Of a DNA stretch of 64,000 nt, positions 49,121 to 57,909 are shown piece after piece (the first letter of the stretch is position 1; each line of letters opens with the position of its first letter). The stretch lies in the NCBI RefSeq assembly GCF_000527095.1, contig NZ_AZUN01000001.1, positions 4,043,501 to 4,107,500 of the forward strand, given 5' to 3'. Source of the DNA: Methylomicrobium lacus LW14 (GTDB lineage: Bacteria; Pseudomonadota; Gammaproteobacteria; Methylococcales; Methylomonadaceae). The translations under genes and the position numbers were made by a program. A model generated the notes under the pieces. The model had not been told where the DNA came from. It did no database searches and saw only the letters and a program-made list of their open reading frames with translations.

Positions 49121-51199
49121 TTATTTGATAATGACTTGATCCGAGGTGGTAATGCGCTCCAGGCGCTCCATCAATACGCTCCAGTTAACCCGAGGATTAT
49201 AACCGATCACGTCGATTCTCGGCAGGCCGCCGCCCTTGATGATGCGGTAGCCGGTTTCGGTGGCCTCGATCCCCATCAACTGGCAGACGCCGTCATGCAG
49301 GTAGCAGCCGAGGCCGATCTTGTCGTAACCGAAGGTTTCGAAAAACTGCAAAAAGCTGCGCGACAACAGGTCCGCCGCGCCGCCGCCCCCGATGTTCGCG
49401 ATATTCTGGACTGCTTTCTGGCTGATCCGGTGCCGCGAATCGTCGTCGTCCGGCGTGCCGAACCAGGCATAGAAACTGACCGGCCGCCAGTTTTCGAGTT
49501 GCAGATTCTTCACGAAGCCGGACAAGCGGCCGGTAATGCCGCCGAACTGGAATTTGCGGGTCAACTGGTCGAGATCCAGATGATCGAGTTCGATTTCGGC
49601 AGACAATCTCGGCAAATCGCCGAACAGGCCAGAGGACGCCAGGTTCGCGATTCTGATCACGCCGTCGAAAACTTTGATCACCCATTCGCCGCCCAGTTTC
49701 AAGGTTTTGTCGCGGTATTCGATGCCCGGAATGTTGCCGCTGAGCGTGCCCGACAGCGGCGTCCAGTTTAGAGCGGAAGACAGACGTTCGAGCGAGACAT
49801 TGTTCAGGCTGCCTTCGAAATACACGTCGGGTTCGGCTTCCGGGTGGCCTTGGTAGTTGAAGCGTTTGATCGCGATATTGCCGCCAAGGAAGGGCACTTT
49901 GGTTTTTTTCAGCAATTCGATCTGGTTCGCGCGGCTTACGAATGACAGTTCGGCCGGGCCTAGCGGCAGCGCATACAGCGATAATGCCTGCCAGCTTAGC
50001 GTCGATGGGATGGAAACGGCAGAATCGCTCGTCCAATGGATGGCTCCCTTGCCGCCTTCGGCATGGATGCGGCCGCTTTCGTCCTGAACCGCAAGATCGG
50101 AGAAGTTCGCCGTAAGGCTCGTCAAACCCAGTTCGGTCAACGCCGCATCGGCCTTCGCCTTGCCTTGCAGCGAGAGGCCTTCGAGCGCGGTTTGGGCGAA
50201 GAAAGGCTGTAAATACACCGACGCAAACGGCTTCAGATCGTCCGTTTGCACGGAGACCGCGGCTTCGGTCAATTTCACTTGCGCGCCGAGTGCGAGCGCG
50301 GCGCGACCGGTCATCGTGGCGGTGCCCGCATGATCGAAAACGAAGGAGTCGATGTCGACGCGTTGCCCTGTAGGACTCCAGAAACCTTCTCCGGTCAACT
50401 TGATCACATCCTTGCCCGCTTCGAGATAGACGGGCTCCAGATACAGCGCGCCGCCGGTCAACTGTTCGGTGAGGCGCCAATGCCAGAGCCCGTCGGCGTG
50501 AACCGCATGGAGCTGCGTGTTGGATGAGAGTGCCTCGGTCGCGGTCTTGCCGTCCGCCGTTTGCAGGGTCAGCCGGTCGGTATTGGCGTTCAGGTCGAAC
50601 TCGTCGATTTCGCTTTGGCGGCCTGAAATAGTCAGCGCAAGGCCGAGCTCGCCGTTTTTGATTTCGGCAGGAAGGAAGCCGAGCTGTTTTTGCAGCAGCA
50701 CGCCGTCGAGCCTTTCCGCCTTCAACTTGACCTGCCAGCGCATCGCCTGTTCGGTCAATTCGGCATCGACCGTGCCGCCGAACAGACGGAGATCGGTGAT
50801 TTTCGCGCGGCTGGATTTTTCGCCGAGTCGAAACGAAAAATCGGCGCCGGGCGAGCGCCAGCGTTTGGAATCGATTCGCGCCTTGCCGCGCTCGCAGATG
50901 ACTTGGTTGTCGCCCCAAGTAAAGGAGGTGCAGCGGATGTCGGCGAGTTTCAGGTCGTCGAGAGGTTTCGGCAGGCTCAGTTTGCCGATCGTCAGGATCA
51001 GTTGCTGGCGGCGCTCGGGAAGGTCGTTCAAGGCGATTTTTACGCCTTCGAGTTTCCAGCCTTGCGCATGCAGCGCGCCGACGTCGAGTGCGATGTTGTC
51101 GAGCGCGCCGCTCTGGGCGCTGAACCCCAGCAGGATCATAAATCCGCCGAGGGTCAGAAGCCTTGACGATGCCCGCCGGCGCTTAGTCTGGAAATACAC
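49121..51199 (-). CDS. ydbH: YdbH-like AsmA-type intermembrane phospholipid transport protein
   Basis: YdbH is an AsmA-like protein, anchored in the inner membrane and spanning the periplasm, that moves phospholipids to the outer membrane. About 690 residues of beta-repeat sequence follow an N-terminal helix (LLTLGGFMILLGFSAQSGAL). The C-terminal DctA-YdbH block is recognisable: GFVKNLQLENWRPVSFYAWF, DLLSRSFLQFFETFGYDKIG and GYNPRVNWSVLMERLERI. The start is uncertain. GTG 51199 overlaps the cysM end by 17 bases and places the anchor at the N terminus; ATG 51286 or 51253 would add codons lying inside cysM, and ATG 51139 would remove the basic lead. Confidence 0.88.
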   Translation of the reverse strand: MYFQTKRRRASSRLLTLGGFMILLGFSAQSGALDNIALDVGALHAQGWKLEGVKIALNDLPERRQQLILTIGKLSLPKPLDDLKLADIRCTSFTWGDNQVICERGKARIDSKRWRSPGADFSFRLGEKSSRAKITDLRLFGGTVDAELTEQAMRWQVKLKAERLDGVLLQKQLGFLPAEIKNGELGLALTISGRQSEIDEFDLNANTDRLTLQTADGKTATEALSSNTQLHAVHADGLWHWRLTEQLTGGALYLEPVYLEAGKDVIKLTGEGFWSPTGQRVDIDSFVFDHAGTATMTGRAALALGAQVKLTEAAVSVQTDDLKPFASVYLQPFFAQTALEGLSLQGKAKADAALTELGLTSLTANFSDLAVQDESGRIHAEGGKGAIHWTSDSAVSIPSTLSWQALSLYALPLGPAELSFVSRANQIELLKKTKVPFLGGNIAIKRFNYQGHPEAEPDVYFEGSLNNVSLERLSSALNWTPLSGTLSGNIPGIEYRDKTLKLGGEWVIKVFDGVIRIANLASSGLFGDLPRLSAEIELDHLDLDQLTRKFQFGGITGRLSGFVKNLQLENWRPVSFYAWFGTPDDDDSRHRISQKAVQNIANIGGGGAADLLSRSFLQFFETFGYDKIGLGCYLHDGVCQLMGIEATETGYRIIKGGGLPRIDVIGYNPRVNWSVLMERLERITTSDQVIIK

Positions 51200-52073
51200 C
51201 CGTCGATAAATACCGGTCGCCCCGGTCGCAGATGATTGCGACGATGACTGCATTCTCGACTTCCTTCGCCAGTTGCAGCGCCGCATACACCGCGCCGCCG
51301 GAGGAGACGCCTGCGAAAATGCCTTCTATCGCGGCCAGGTCGCGCGTGGTCTGTTCGGCCGACAGCTGATCGACCAGGATGATCCGGTCGACGCGGCTCG
51401 GGTCGTAAATCTTCGGCAGATATTCTTCGGGCCAGCGGCGGATGCCTGGAATCTTCGATTCGCCTTCCGGCTGCACGCCGATGATCTGAATCGCGGGATT
51501 TTTCTCCTTCAGAAACATTGATGTGCCCATGATCGTGCCGGTCGTGCCCATCGAACTGACGAAGTGAGTGATAGAACCGTGGGTGTCGCGCCAGATTTCG
51601 GGGCCGGTGCCTTCGTAATGCGCGCGCGGATTGTCGGGGTTCGCGAATTGATCGAGTATGCGTCCTTCGCCGTTCGCTTCCATCTGGCGGGCCAGATCGA
51701 TCGCGGCTTCCATGCTGCCGGCGGCCGGCGTCAGGATGATGTCTGCGCCATAGGCCTTCATTGAAGCGCGGCGCTCGGCGCTCATGTTGTCGGGCATGAT
51801 CAGGGTAATCTTGTAGCCCTTGATCGCGGCGGCCATCGCGAGCGCGATGCCGGTGTTGCCGCTGGTCGCCTCGATCAGCCGGTCGCCGGGGTTGATCTCG
51901 CCTCTTTCTTCCGCGTGTTGAATCATGCTCAACGCCGGACGGTCCTTGACCGAGCCGGCCGGATTGTTGCCTTCCAGCTTGACCAGGATCGTATTGCTGT
52001 TCGGTCCGGGCAGGCGCTGCAAGCGGACCAGCGGGGTATTGCCGACGAAGGCTTCGATGGTGGGGTAAGTCAT
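51183..52073 (-). CDS. cysM: cysteine synthase B
   Basis: CysM makes cysteine from O-acetylserine and sulfide or thiosulfate with PLP. Near the start is FVGNTPLVRLQRLPG, with the PLP lysine in GNNPAGSVKDRPAL, the substrate loop EATSGNTGIALAMAA, and the phosphate-cup GTTGTIMGTSMFL. CysM (rather than CysK) is suggested by the compact 296 residues and by SVKDRPALSMI. ATG 52073 (MTYPTIEAF) is preferred over 52094. Its end overlaps the predicted ydbH start. Confidence 0.93.
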   Translation of the reverse strand: MTYPTIEAFVGNTPLVRLQRLPGPNSNTILVKLEGNNPAGSVKDRPALSMIQHAEERGEINPGDRLIEATSGNTGIALAMAAAIKGYKITLIMPDNMSAERRASMKAYGADIILTPAAGSMEAAIDLARQMEANGEGRILDQFANPDNPRAHYEGTGPEIWRDTHGSITHFVSSMGTTGTIMGTSMFLKEKNPAIQIIGVQPEGESKIPGIRRWPEEYLPKIYDPSRVDRIILVDQLSAEQTTRDLAAIEGIFAGVSSGGAVYAALQLAKEVENAVIVAIICDRGDRYLSTGVFPD

Positions 52074-52195
52074 GTGTGATGGGATCAATTGCAAAAATTC
52101 GGCGAATTATCCCATAAAATGGGCGGAACAGCCGATCGGAATTTAACGGTGCGTCCGGGGGGACGCGGGGGCAGGCGGGTGAATTGAAAAGGTGA

Positions 52196-52258
52196 GGACG
52201 GGTTGAATAACCCGTCCCGTTGGGAGCGTGATGCCGGACGGGTTATTCAACCCGTCCG
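52196..52258. repeat. tandem GGACGGGTT hairpins between cysM and htpX
   Basis: GGACGGGTT-GAAT-AACCCGTCC (52196-52217) and CGGACGGGTT-ATTC-AACCCGTCCG (52235-52258) are two perfect stems whose loops are complementary (GAAT, ATTC). The stem sequence is shared with the hairpins at 9978 and 12681. They follow the htpX stop by a few bases on the reverse strand and may end its transcript. Confidence 0.8.
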
Positions 52259-52272
52259 TAAGGTTTTATAGA

Positions 52273-53148
52273 TCAACGGCTGTTTTGCAATGCCGCGATC
52301 CGCTCTTCCAATGGCGGATGGCTCATGAACAGGCGCATCACGCCGCCGCCATTGATGCCGAACGCGGCCAACTGATCGGGCAGCGCCGAGGGCTCATGGC
52401 TGCGCTGCAAGGCGCGCAACGCGCCGATCATCTTTTGGCGTCCGGCCAGCGCTGCGCCGCCCGCATCGGCCCTGAATTCGCGGCGGCGGGAGAACCACAT
52501 CACCAGCATCGAGGCGAGGATGCCGAGCACCAACTGCGCGGCTATTTGCGTGATGTAATAGGCCGGGCCGTAACCGCGCTCGGTCTTGAACACCACCCGA
52601 TCGACCACATGACCGATCACCGTCGCGAAGAAATACACGAAGGTGTTCACGACGCCCTGCATCAGCGCCATCGTGACCATGTCGCCGTTCGAGACGTGGG
52701 TGATTTCGTGGCCGAGCACCGCTTCGACCTCGTCGGCGCTCATCGTTTCGAGCAGGCCGGTGCTGACCGCGACCAAGGCGCTGTTTTTGCTCATGCCGGT
52801 CGCGAACGCATTCGCTTCATGCTGCTGAAACATGCCGACTTCGGGCATGCCGATATTGGCCTGTCTGGCGAGGCGGGCGACCGTATCGACCAGCCATTTT
52901 TCGGTCTGATTTTGCGGTTGTTCGATCACATACACGCCCATCGCGTTTTTCGCGGACCATTTGGACATTGCCAGCGAAATGAACGAGCCGCTCATGCCGA
53001 TCACCGCGGACATGATCAACAGCGCGTTCAGGTTCAGATTGACGCCCCGGGCATCGAGCGCGCCGCTTAAACCCAGCACGTTGAAAACGATACTGATCAC
53101 GATCAGTATCGCGATATTGGTCGCTAAAAACAGAAAAATTCGCATCAT
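52273..53148 (-). CDS. htpX: membrane zinc metalloprotease HtpX
   Basis: HtpX degrades misfolded inner-membrane proteins. The 291-residue protein begins MMRIFLFLATNIAILIVIS, the usual start, and has four membrane segments with the zinc motif VLGHEITHVSNGDM and downstream Glu region RREFRADAGGAAL. ATG 53148 is chosen because the family starts M-M-R-I. The open frame continues far upstream, through the divergent gene's start, and that part is not HtpX. A heat-shock-type promoter candidate lies upstream. Confidence 0.95.
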   Translation of the reverse strand: MMRIFLFLATNIAILIVISIVFNVLGLSGALDARGVNLNLNALLIMSAVIGMSGSFISLAMSKWSAKNAMGVYVIEQPQNQTEKWLVDTVARLARQANIGMPEVGMFQQHEANAFATGMSKNSALVAVSTGLLETMSADEVEAVLGHEITHVSNGDMVTMALMQGVVNTFVYFFATVIGHVVDRVVFKTERGYGPAYYITQIAAQLVLGILASMLVMWFSRRREFRADAGGAALAGRQKMIGALRALQRSHEPSALPDQLAAFGINGGGVMRLFMSHPPLEERIAALQNSR

Positions 53149-53183
53149 AGTGTTTGCCTGGATGACAAGTTGGGATGTTAACA

Positions 53184-53211
53184 AAATAGGGATTGAATAA
53201 ATGAATTCAAT
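53184..53211 (-). promoter_or_regulatory. candidate sigma-32 promoter of htpX
   Basis: On the reverse strand ATTGAA (53206-53211) and CCCTATTT (53184-53191) are 14 bases apart, resembling the sigma-32 pattern CTTGAA-N13-17-CCCCATNT. It lies 36 bases before the start codon, as suits a heat-shock gene. The -35 part also belongs to an ATTGAAT/ATTCAAT dyad, so it might be another site. Confidence 0.4.
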
Positions 53212-53260
53212 ACGGGTCAGAGTGATAATATACAAATAAAGTTTAACGAGCGAGGGCGTT

Positions 53261-54388
53261 ATGAACAAGACGAAATCAATCGGGCTTGCGGTCCTGCTGA
53301 GCGGTGTGGTCTTTCCCGCCTGCGCGCGGCAACAGACGCCCGAGCAGGTGATTGCGAAGTTGCATGCGCCGCCGGGCTTTACGATCTCGCTGTATGCGAG
53401 CGATTTGCCGAATGTACGGAGCCTCGCGCTCGGCGACAACGGCGTCGTGTTTGCGGGTTCCGGCGTTTCAGGCAAGGTTTACGCGCTCCAGGACAAGGAC
53501 AATGACGGCCGCGCCGAAACGCGCGATGTGATCGCAGAGGATTTGACGATGCCGAACGGCGTCGCTTTCTGGCAGGGCACGCTCTATGTCGCCGAAATCA
53601 GCCGGATCGTTCGTTTCGACGCTATCCTGCAACACTTGCAGAAGCCGCCGAAACCGGTGACGGTTTACGACAAGCTGCCGACCGACAAGCATCACGGCTG
53701 GAAATATTTGCGTATCGGTCCCGATGGCAAGCTTTATACTGCGGTCGGCGCGCCCTGCAATATTTGCGAGCCGGAAAAGCCGATCTACGCTTCTCTGGTC
53801 AGGGTCAATACGGACGGCAGCGATTTCGAGATCATCGCGCGCGGCATCCGCAATACGGTCGGCTTCGACTGGCAGCCCGGCACCGATACGTTATTTTTCA
53901 GCGACAACGGCCGCGATTATCTCGGCGACGATCTGCCGCCCGAGGAATTGAACCGCTGGAGCCAGGTCGGCGAGCATTTCGGTTATCCCTATTGCCACGG
54001 CGGCGAGGTCATCGATCCGGAGTACGGCAACGGCAAGAATTGCGCCGACTATACGCCGCCGGCCTGGAAATTCAAGGCGCACGTTGCACCGTTGGGCATT
54101 CGATTCTACCGCGGCACGCAGTTTCCGGCGCATTATCACAACCAGCTGTTCGTCGCCCAGCACGGCTCCTGGAACCGTTCCGAGCCGGACGGTTACCGGG
54201 TCGCCCTGGTCAGTTTCAAAGACGGTAAAGCGGTCAGCGAAGAAGTCTTCATCGACGGCTGGCTGACTCGGGACGAAACCGTGCTCGGACGGCCGGTCGA
54301 CCTACTGACCCTGCCGGACGGCAGTTTATTGATCAGCGACGATCACCTCGGCGTGATCTATAGAGTGCAATACCCAGCGAAAAAATGA
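53261..54388 (+). CDS. sorbosone dehydrogenase-like PQQ-type beta-propeller protein
   Basis: The 375-residue protein has a signal peptide (IGLAVLLSGVVFPACARQQT, cleaved near ACA) and the beta-propeller of the sorbosone dehydrogenase/soluble glucose dehydrogenase family: GDNGVVFAGSGVSGKVYALQ, GDIIARGIRNTVGFDW-like RGIRNTVGFDWQPG, and LFFSDNGRDYLGDD. A CNIC pair lies near residue 165. PQQ is the expected cofactor but cannot be proved from sequence; the substrate is unknown. It overlaps the nudF start by four bases. Confidence 0.88.
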   Translation: MNKTKSIGLAVLLSGVVFPACARQQTPEQVIAKLHAPPGFTISLYASDLPNVRSLALGDNGVVFAGSGVSGKVYALQDKDNDGRAETRDVIAEDLTMPNGVAFWQGTLYVAEISRIVRFDAILQHLQKPPKPVTVYDKLPTDKHHGWKYLRIGPDGKLYTAVGAPCNICEPEKPIYASLVRVNTDGSDFEIIARGIRNTVGFDWQPGTDTLFFSDNGRDYLGDDLPPEELNRWSQVGEHFGYPYCHGGEVIDPEYGNGKNCADYTPPAWKFKAHVAPLGIRFYRGTQFPAHYHNQLFVAQHGSWNRSEPDGYRVALVSFKDGKAVSEEVFIDGWLTRDETVLGRPVDLLTLPDGSLLISDDHLGVIYRVQYPAKK

Positions 54389-54990
54389 ACAAGGCCTTTG
54401 AAATCATCAGCAAGGAAACCGGCTATGCGGGATTTTTCCGCCTCGAAAAATACCGGCTCAGGCACACCCTGTTTGCGGGCGGCTGGAGCGGCGAGATCGA
54501 ACGCGAATTGTTCCAACGCGGCAAATGCGTCGCGGTGTTGCTCTACGATCCGGAGCGGGACGAGGTCGTCCTGATCGAGCAGTTCCGGATCGGTGCGATC
54601 GGCTGCCCGGAACGGGCCTGGCTGGTCGAAATCGTCGCCGGCGCGATCGAGGAGGGCGAGACCGCCGAGGACGTCGCGCACCGGGAGGCACAGGAAGAGG
54701 CCGGCTGCGTGATCGAGGAGTTGATCGAGGTGATGCAATTCTATACGACCCCGGGCGGCTGCGCGGAAATGATCACGCTGTTTTGCGGCAAGATCGACAG
54801 CCGTCAGGTCGGCGGCATTCACGGCCTCGATCATGAAGACGAAGACATCCTGGTGCGTCCGGCGCCGTTCGACGAAGCCTATCGGATGCTCGAAAGCTGC
54901 GAGATCGAGTCCGCGATTCCGATCCTGGCGCTGCAATGGCTGGCGCTGAACCGGGATAAGCTGAGACAAAGATGGTGTCGTGAGGCATAA
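54385..54990 (+). CDS. nudF: ADP-ribose pyrophosphatase NudF
   Basis: NudF hydrolyses ADP-ribose to AMP and ribose 5-phosphate. The 201-residue length matches. The N-terminal LRHTLFAGGWSGEIERELF is followed by VVLIEQFRIGAIG and the Nudix box GAIEEGETAEDVAHREAQEE continuing AGC, with IEVMQFYTTPGGCAEMITLF after it. It is coupled by ATGA overlap to the sorbosone dehydrogenase-like gene, an unexpected pairing. Confidence 0.92.
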   Translation: MNKAFEIISKETGYAGFFRLEKYRLRHTLFAGGWSGEIERELFQRGKCVAVLLYDPERDEVVLIEQFRIGAIGCPERAWLVEIVAGAIEEGETAEDVAHREAQEEAGCVIEELIEVMQFYTTPGGCAEMITLFCGKIDSRQVGGIHGLDHEDEDILVRPAPFDEAYRMLESCEIESAIPILALQWLALNRDKLRQRWCREA

Positions 54991-55023
54991 GGACAGAGGT
55001 TTGTCAGAAAGGAATATAACACC

Positions 55024-56184
55024 ATGAATTACATCGCGCTGACCATGCTGATGGGGGACCGGGGCAAGTATCTCGGCATCGTGATGGGGCTGACCTTCGC
55101 CTCCTTGATCATGACCCAGCAGCCCGCCATTTTTCTCGGCCTGATGGCGCGATCGTACAGCTTTGTCTCGGATGTCGGGCTGGCCGACATCTGGGTGATG
55201 GACCCCAAGGTTCAGTTCATCGATGACGTCAAGCCGATGCAGGACACCGAGCTCTACCGGGTGCGCGGCGTGGCCGGCGTCGGCTGGGCGGTGCCTTTAT
55301 ACAAGGGGCTGATCAAGGCGCGCCTGTACGACGGCACGTTTCAGACCTGCAACCTGATCGGACTGGACGATGCGACCCTGATCGGCGGGCCTCCCGCTAT
55401 GCTGAGCGGAAAACTCGAAGACTTGCGCCGCAGCGACGGCGTGCTCGTCGATCTCGAAGGCGCGAACACCAAACTCGCGAAAGCACCTCAGATCAAGGAC
55501 GGCAAGCTCGTGCCGCTGACGATAGGCGATTCCCTCGAACTGAACGACCGCCGGGCGATCGTCGTCGGCATCGCGAAAGTCACGCGCACTTTTCAATCCC
55601 AGCCGGTCATCTATACGACCTATAACCGCGCACTGCTCTATGCGCCGAAAGAAAGGAAACTGCTCTCGTTCGTTCTGGTCAAGGCCAAGGCGGGCCAAAA
55701 CATCGCAGAACTGACCCAAAGGATTCAACGGATAACCGGACTGGCCGTCTATACTCAGGAAGAATTCAAGGCGCTGACTTACAATTATTTCCTGAAAAAT
55801 ACCGGCATTCCGATCAACTTCGGCATCTCGGTCATGCTCGGCTTCATCGTCGGCGCGGCGATCGCCGGCCAGACCTTTTACAACTTCACGCTCGAAAATC
55901 TCAGGCAGTTCGGCGTACTGAAGGCGATGGGCACCAGCAACTGGGTGCTGCTACGGATGATCCTGCTGCAGGCGGTGCTGGTCGGCAGCATCGGCTACGG
56001 CATGGGCGTCGGCCTGACCGCCTTATTCGGCTATGCGATGCGCAATACGATCCTGGCCTTTAAGTTCCCCTGGCAATTGCTGGTGTTCAGCGGCATGGGT
56101 GTCAGCATGATCTGCGTCTTCGCGGCCTTATTGAGTATCCGCAAGGTGATCATGCTGGAACCGGCGGTCGTGTTCAAAGGCTGA
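55024..56184 (+). CDS. ABC exporter permease (MacB/DevC type)
   Basis: The 386-residue protein has a first helix (YLGIVMGLTFASLIMTQQPA), a 200-residue periplasmic domain (GLADIWVMDPKVQFIDDVKP) and three C-terminal helices of FtsX type (VMLGFIVGAAIAGQTFYNFT, FGVLKAMGTSNWVLLRMI). It ends VFKG as such permeases do. With the following ATPase, adaptor and outer-membrane factor it makes a tripartite ABC exporter similar to DevBCA. Cargo is unknown. It lies 33 bases after nudF and has AGAAAGG before ATG. Confidence 0.9.
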   Translation: MNYIALTMLMGDRGKYLGIVMGLTFASLIMTQQPAIFLGLMARSYSFVSDVGLADIWVMDPKVQFIDDVKPMQDTELYRVRGVAGVGWAVPLYKGLIKARLYDGTFQTCNLIGLDDATLIGGPPAMLSGKLEDLRRSDGVLVDLEGANTKLAKAPQIKDGKLVPLTIGDSLELNDRRAIVVGIAKVTRTFQSQPVIYTTYNRALLYAPKERKLLSFVLVKAKAGQNIAELTQRIQRITGLAVYTQEEFKALTYNYFLKNTGIPINFGISVMLGFIVGAAIAGQTFYNFTLENLRQFGVLKAMGTSNWVLLRMILLQAVLVGSIGYGMGVGLTALFGYAMRNTILAFKFPWQLLVFSGMGVSMICVFAALLSIRKVIMLEPAVVFKG

Positions 56185-56186
56185 GC

Positions 56187-56939
56187 ATGGGCGGCGATAC
56201 GCTGGCCGTTTTGTGTCAAAACGTCGTAAAGACCTACGACACCGGCTCGCAGCAAATTACCGCGCTGCAAGGCATCGATCTCGAAGTCCATGTCGGCGAG
56301 TTGATGATGTTGGTCGGGCCTTCTGGATGCGGTAAAACGACATTGATTTCGGTGATCGCCGGCATTCTGGACCAGGATTCCGGCCTCTGCCAGGTGTTCG
56401 GCGAGGATTTGCTGAAATTGAAAAATGATCAAAAACTCAAATTTCGCGCCCAAAATATCGGCTTCGTGTTCCAGGCCTATAACCTGTTGCCGGCACTCAA
56501 TGCGGCCGAAAATGTCTCGATTCCGCTGATCATCAACGGCATGAAGCGGCGCGAAGCGGTTCGCAAAGCCGCCGCTGTCCTCGATCAGGTCGGCCTCGGG
56601 GATCGGGCGGATGCGCTGCCCTCCCAGCTTTCCGGCGGCCAGCAGCAGCGGGTCGCGATCGCGCGCGCGTTGATCCATAGCCCGAGGCTGATCGTCTGCG
56701 ACGAGCCGACCAGCGCGCTCGATCATGAAACCGGAATGCATGTGCTCGAATTGCTCAAAGCGGTCGCGGTCGATCATTCCAGGGCGCTGGTGATCGTGAC
56801 GCACGATGCCCGCATTTTCAGCTTCGCCGACCGGATCGCGCAAATGGATGACGGAAAAATTGTCCGGGTGCAGCAATCCCAGCCTTCGACCAATGCCAAT
56901 CCCGGCCGCACCGAGCAAGGAGCCCACGATGTTACCTAA
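56187..56939 (+). CDS. ABC exporter ATP-binding protein (DevA/LolD type)
   Basis: The 250-residue ATPase has Walker A GPSGCGKTT (about 44), Q-loop VFQAYNLLPALN, signature QLSGGQQQRVAIARAL (about 150), Walker B LIVCDEPTSALD and switch histidine VIVTHDARIF. It starts two bases after the permease stop and its end overlaps the adaptor start by 11 bases. The family powers MacB-type export of lipids, peptides or macrolides. Confidence 0.94.
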   Translation: MGGDTLAVLCQNVVKTYDTGSQQITALQGIDLEVHVGELMMLVGPSGCGKTTLISVIAGILDQDSGLCQVFGEDLLKLKNDQKLKFRAQNIGFVFQAYNLLPALNAAENVSIPLIINGMKRREAVRKAAAVLDQVGLGDRADALPSQLSGGQQQRVAIARALIHSPRLIVCDEPTSALDHETGMHVLELLKAVAVDHSRALVIVTHDARIFSFADRIAQMDDGKIVRVQQSQPSTNANPGRTEQGAHDVT

Positions 56940-57909
56940 ATATACGCTGCCCGCACTGGCCGCCGCCGGCTTCCTGTTCGGCGTGTTCCAGGTCGTCAGC
57001 AGCAATAAGCCGGCGCCGATCGCACAGGCCGCGGCGGAACCCGCGATCTCGCCCTATGCGACCTTCATTGCCGGGGCCGGCATTGTCGAGGCGAAAAGCC
57101 AGAATATCGCGATCGGCTCCCCCTTGGCTGGCCTCGTCAAAGCGGTCAAGGTGAAGGTCGGCGATCGCGTCAAACTCGGCGATATCCTGTTTTTAATCGA
57201 CGACCGCGCCGCGCTGGCAGAATCGACCGTGCGCGAGGCCGATCTTGCGAAAGCGAAGGCGTCTGTCGGCGAAGCCGAAGCGGGGGTCAGGGACGCCGAG
57301 GTGTTGCAGCGTCTGGCCGACGCGGTCCAGGACCGACGCGCGATCAGCACCGAAGAACTGGAGCGGCGCCGCAATGCGACCTTGATCGCAAGGCGCAAGC
57401 TCGACAGCGCCAGGGCCGAGGTGCTGCAAGCCGAAGCTGCGGTCAAGGCGAGCCAGACTACGCTCGATTTATTGCGGGTCACGGCCCCGGTTGACGGCGA
57501 AGTGCTGCAAGTGAATGTGCGGCCCGGCGAGTTCGCCCAGGCGGGGCCGCTCAGCACGCCTTTGATGATCGTCGGCAATCTGGACGAACTTCATGTCAGG
57601 GTCGACATCGACGAAAACGACGCCTGGCGCTTTCGTCCCCGAAGCAAGGCCGTCGCCTATTTGCGCGGCAACCGCAGGTTTCAGACCGATTTGGCGTTGG
57701 TCTGGGTCGAGCCTTATGTGGTGCCGAAAAAGTCGCTGACCGGCGACAGCACCGAACGCGTCGATACGCGGGTCTTGCAGGCGCTGTACAGCTTCAACCG
57801 CAGCAAGATGCCGGTGTATGTCGGCCAGCAGCTCGATGTGTTCATCGAAGCGCCGGATTTCGATCGCGATTCGGCCCCGGCCAATGCCAGTCCTTTGCCG
57901 CCGGCATGA
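56929..57909 (+). CDS. ABC exporter membrane-fusion protein (DevB/HlyD type)
   Basis: The 326-residue adaptor has an N-terminal helix (LPALAAAGFLFGVFQVVSS), a lipoyl domain first half GSPLAGLVKAVKVKVGDRVK, a coiled-coil hairpin (about 95-175, GEAEAGVRDAEVLQRLADAV), the second lipoyl half APVDGEVLQVNVRPGEFAQ and a beta-barrel. ATG 56929 is used, since it is the residue preceding the membrane helix. Its stop overlaps the outer-membrane gene ATG. Confidence 0.9.
   Translation: MLPKYTLPALAAAGFLFGVFQVVSSNKPAPIAQAAAEPAISPYATFIAGAGIVEAKSQNIAIGSPLAGLVKAVKVKVGDRVKLGDILFLIDDRAALAESTVREADLAKAKASVGEAEAGVRDAEVLQRLADAVQDRRAISTEELERRRNATLIARRKLDSARAEVLQAEAAVKASQTTLDLLRVTAPVDGEVLQVNVRPGEFAQAGPLSTPLMIVGNLDELHVRVDIDENDAWRFRPRSKAVAYLRGNRRFQTDLALVWVEPYVVPKKSLTGDSTERVDTRVLQALYSFNRSKMPVYVGQQLDVFIEAPDFDRDSAPANASPLPPA

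Noticed and set aside
52149..53475. Full-length 400-codon frame for htpX
   Set aside because: The N-terminal 109 codons run through the divergent gene's start and show no HtpX similarity; the family start MMRI is at 53148.
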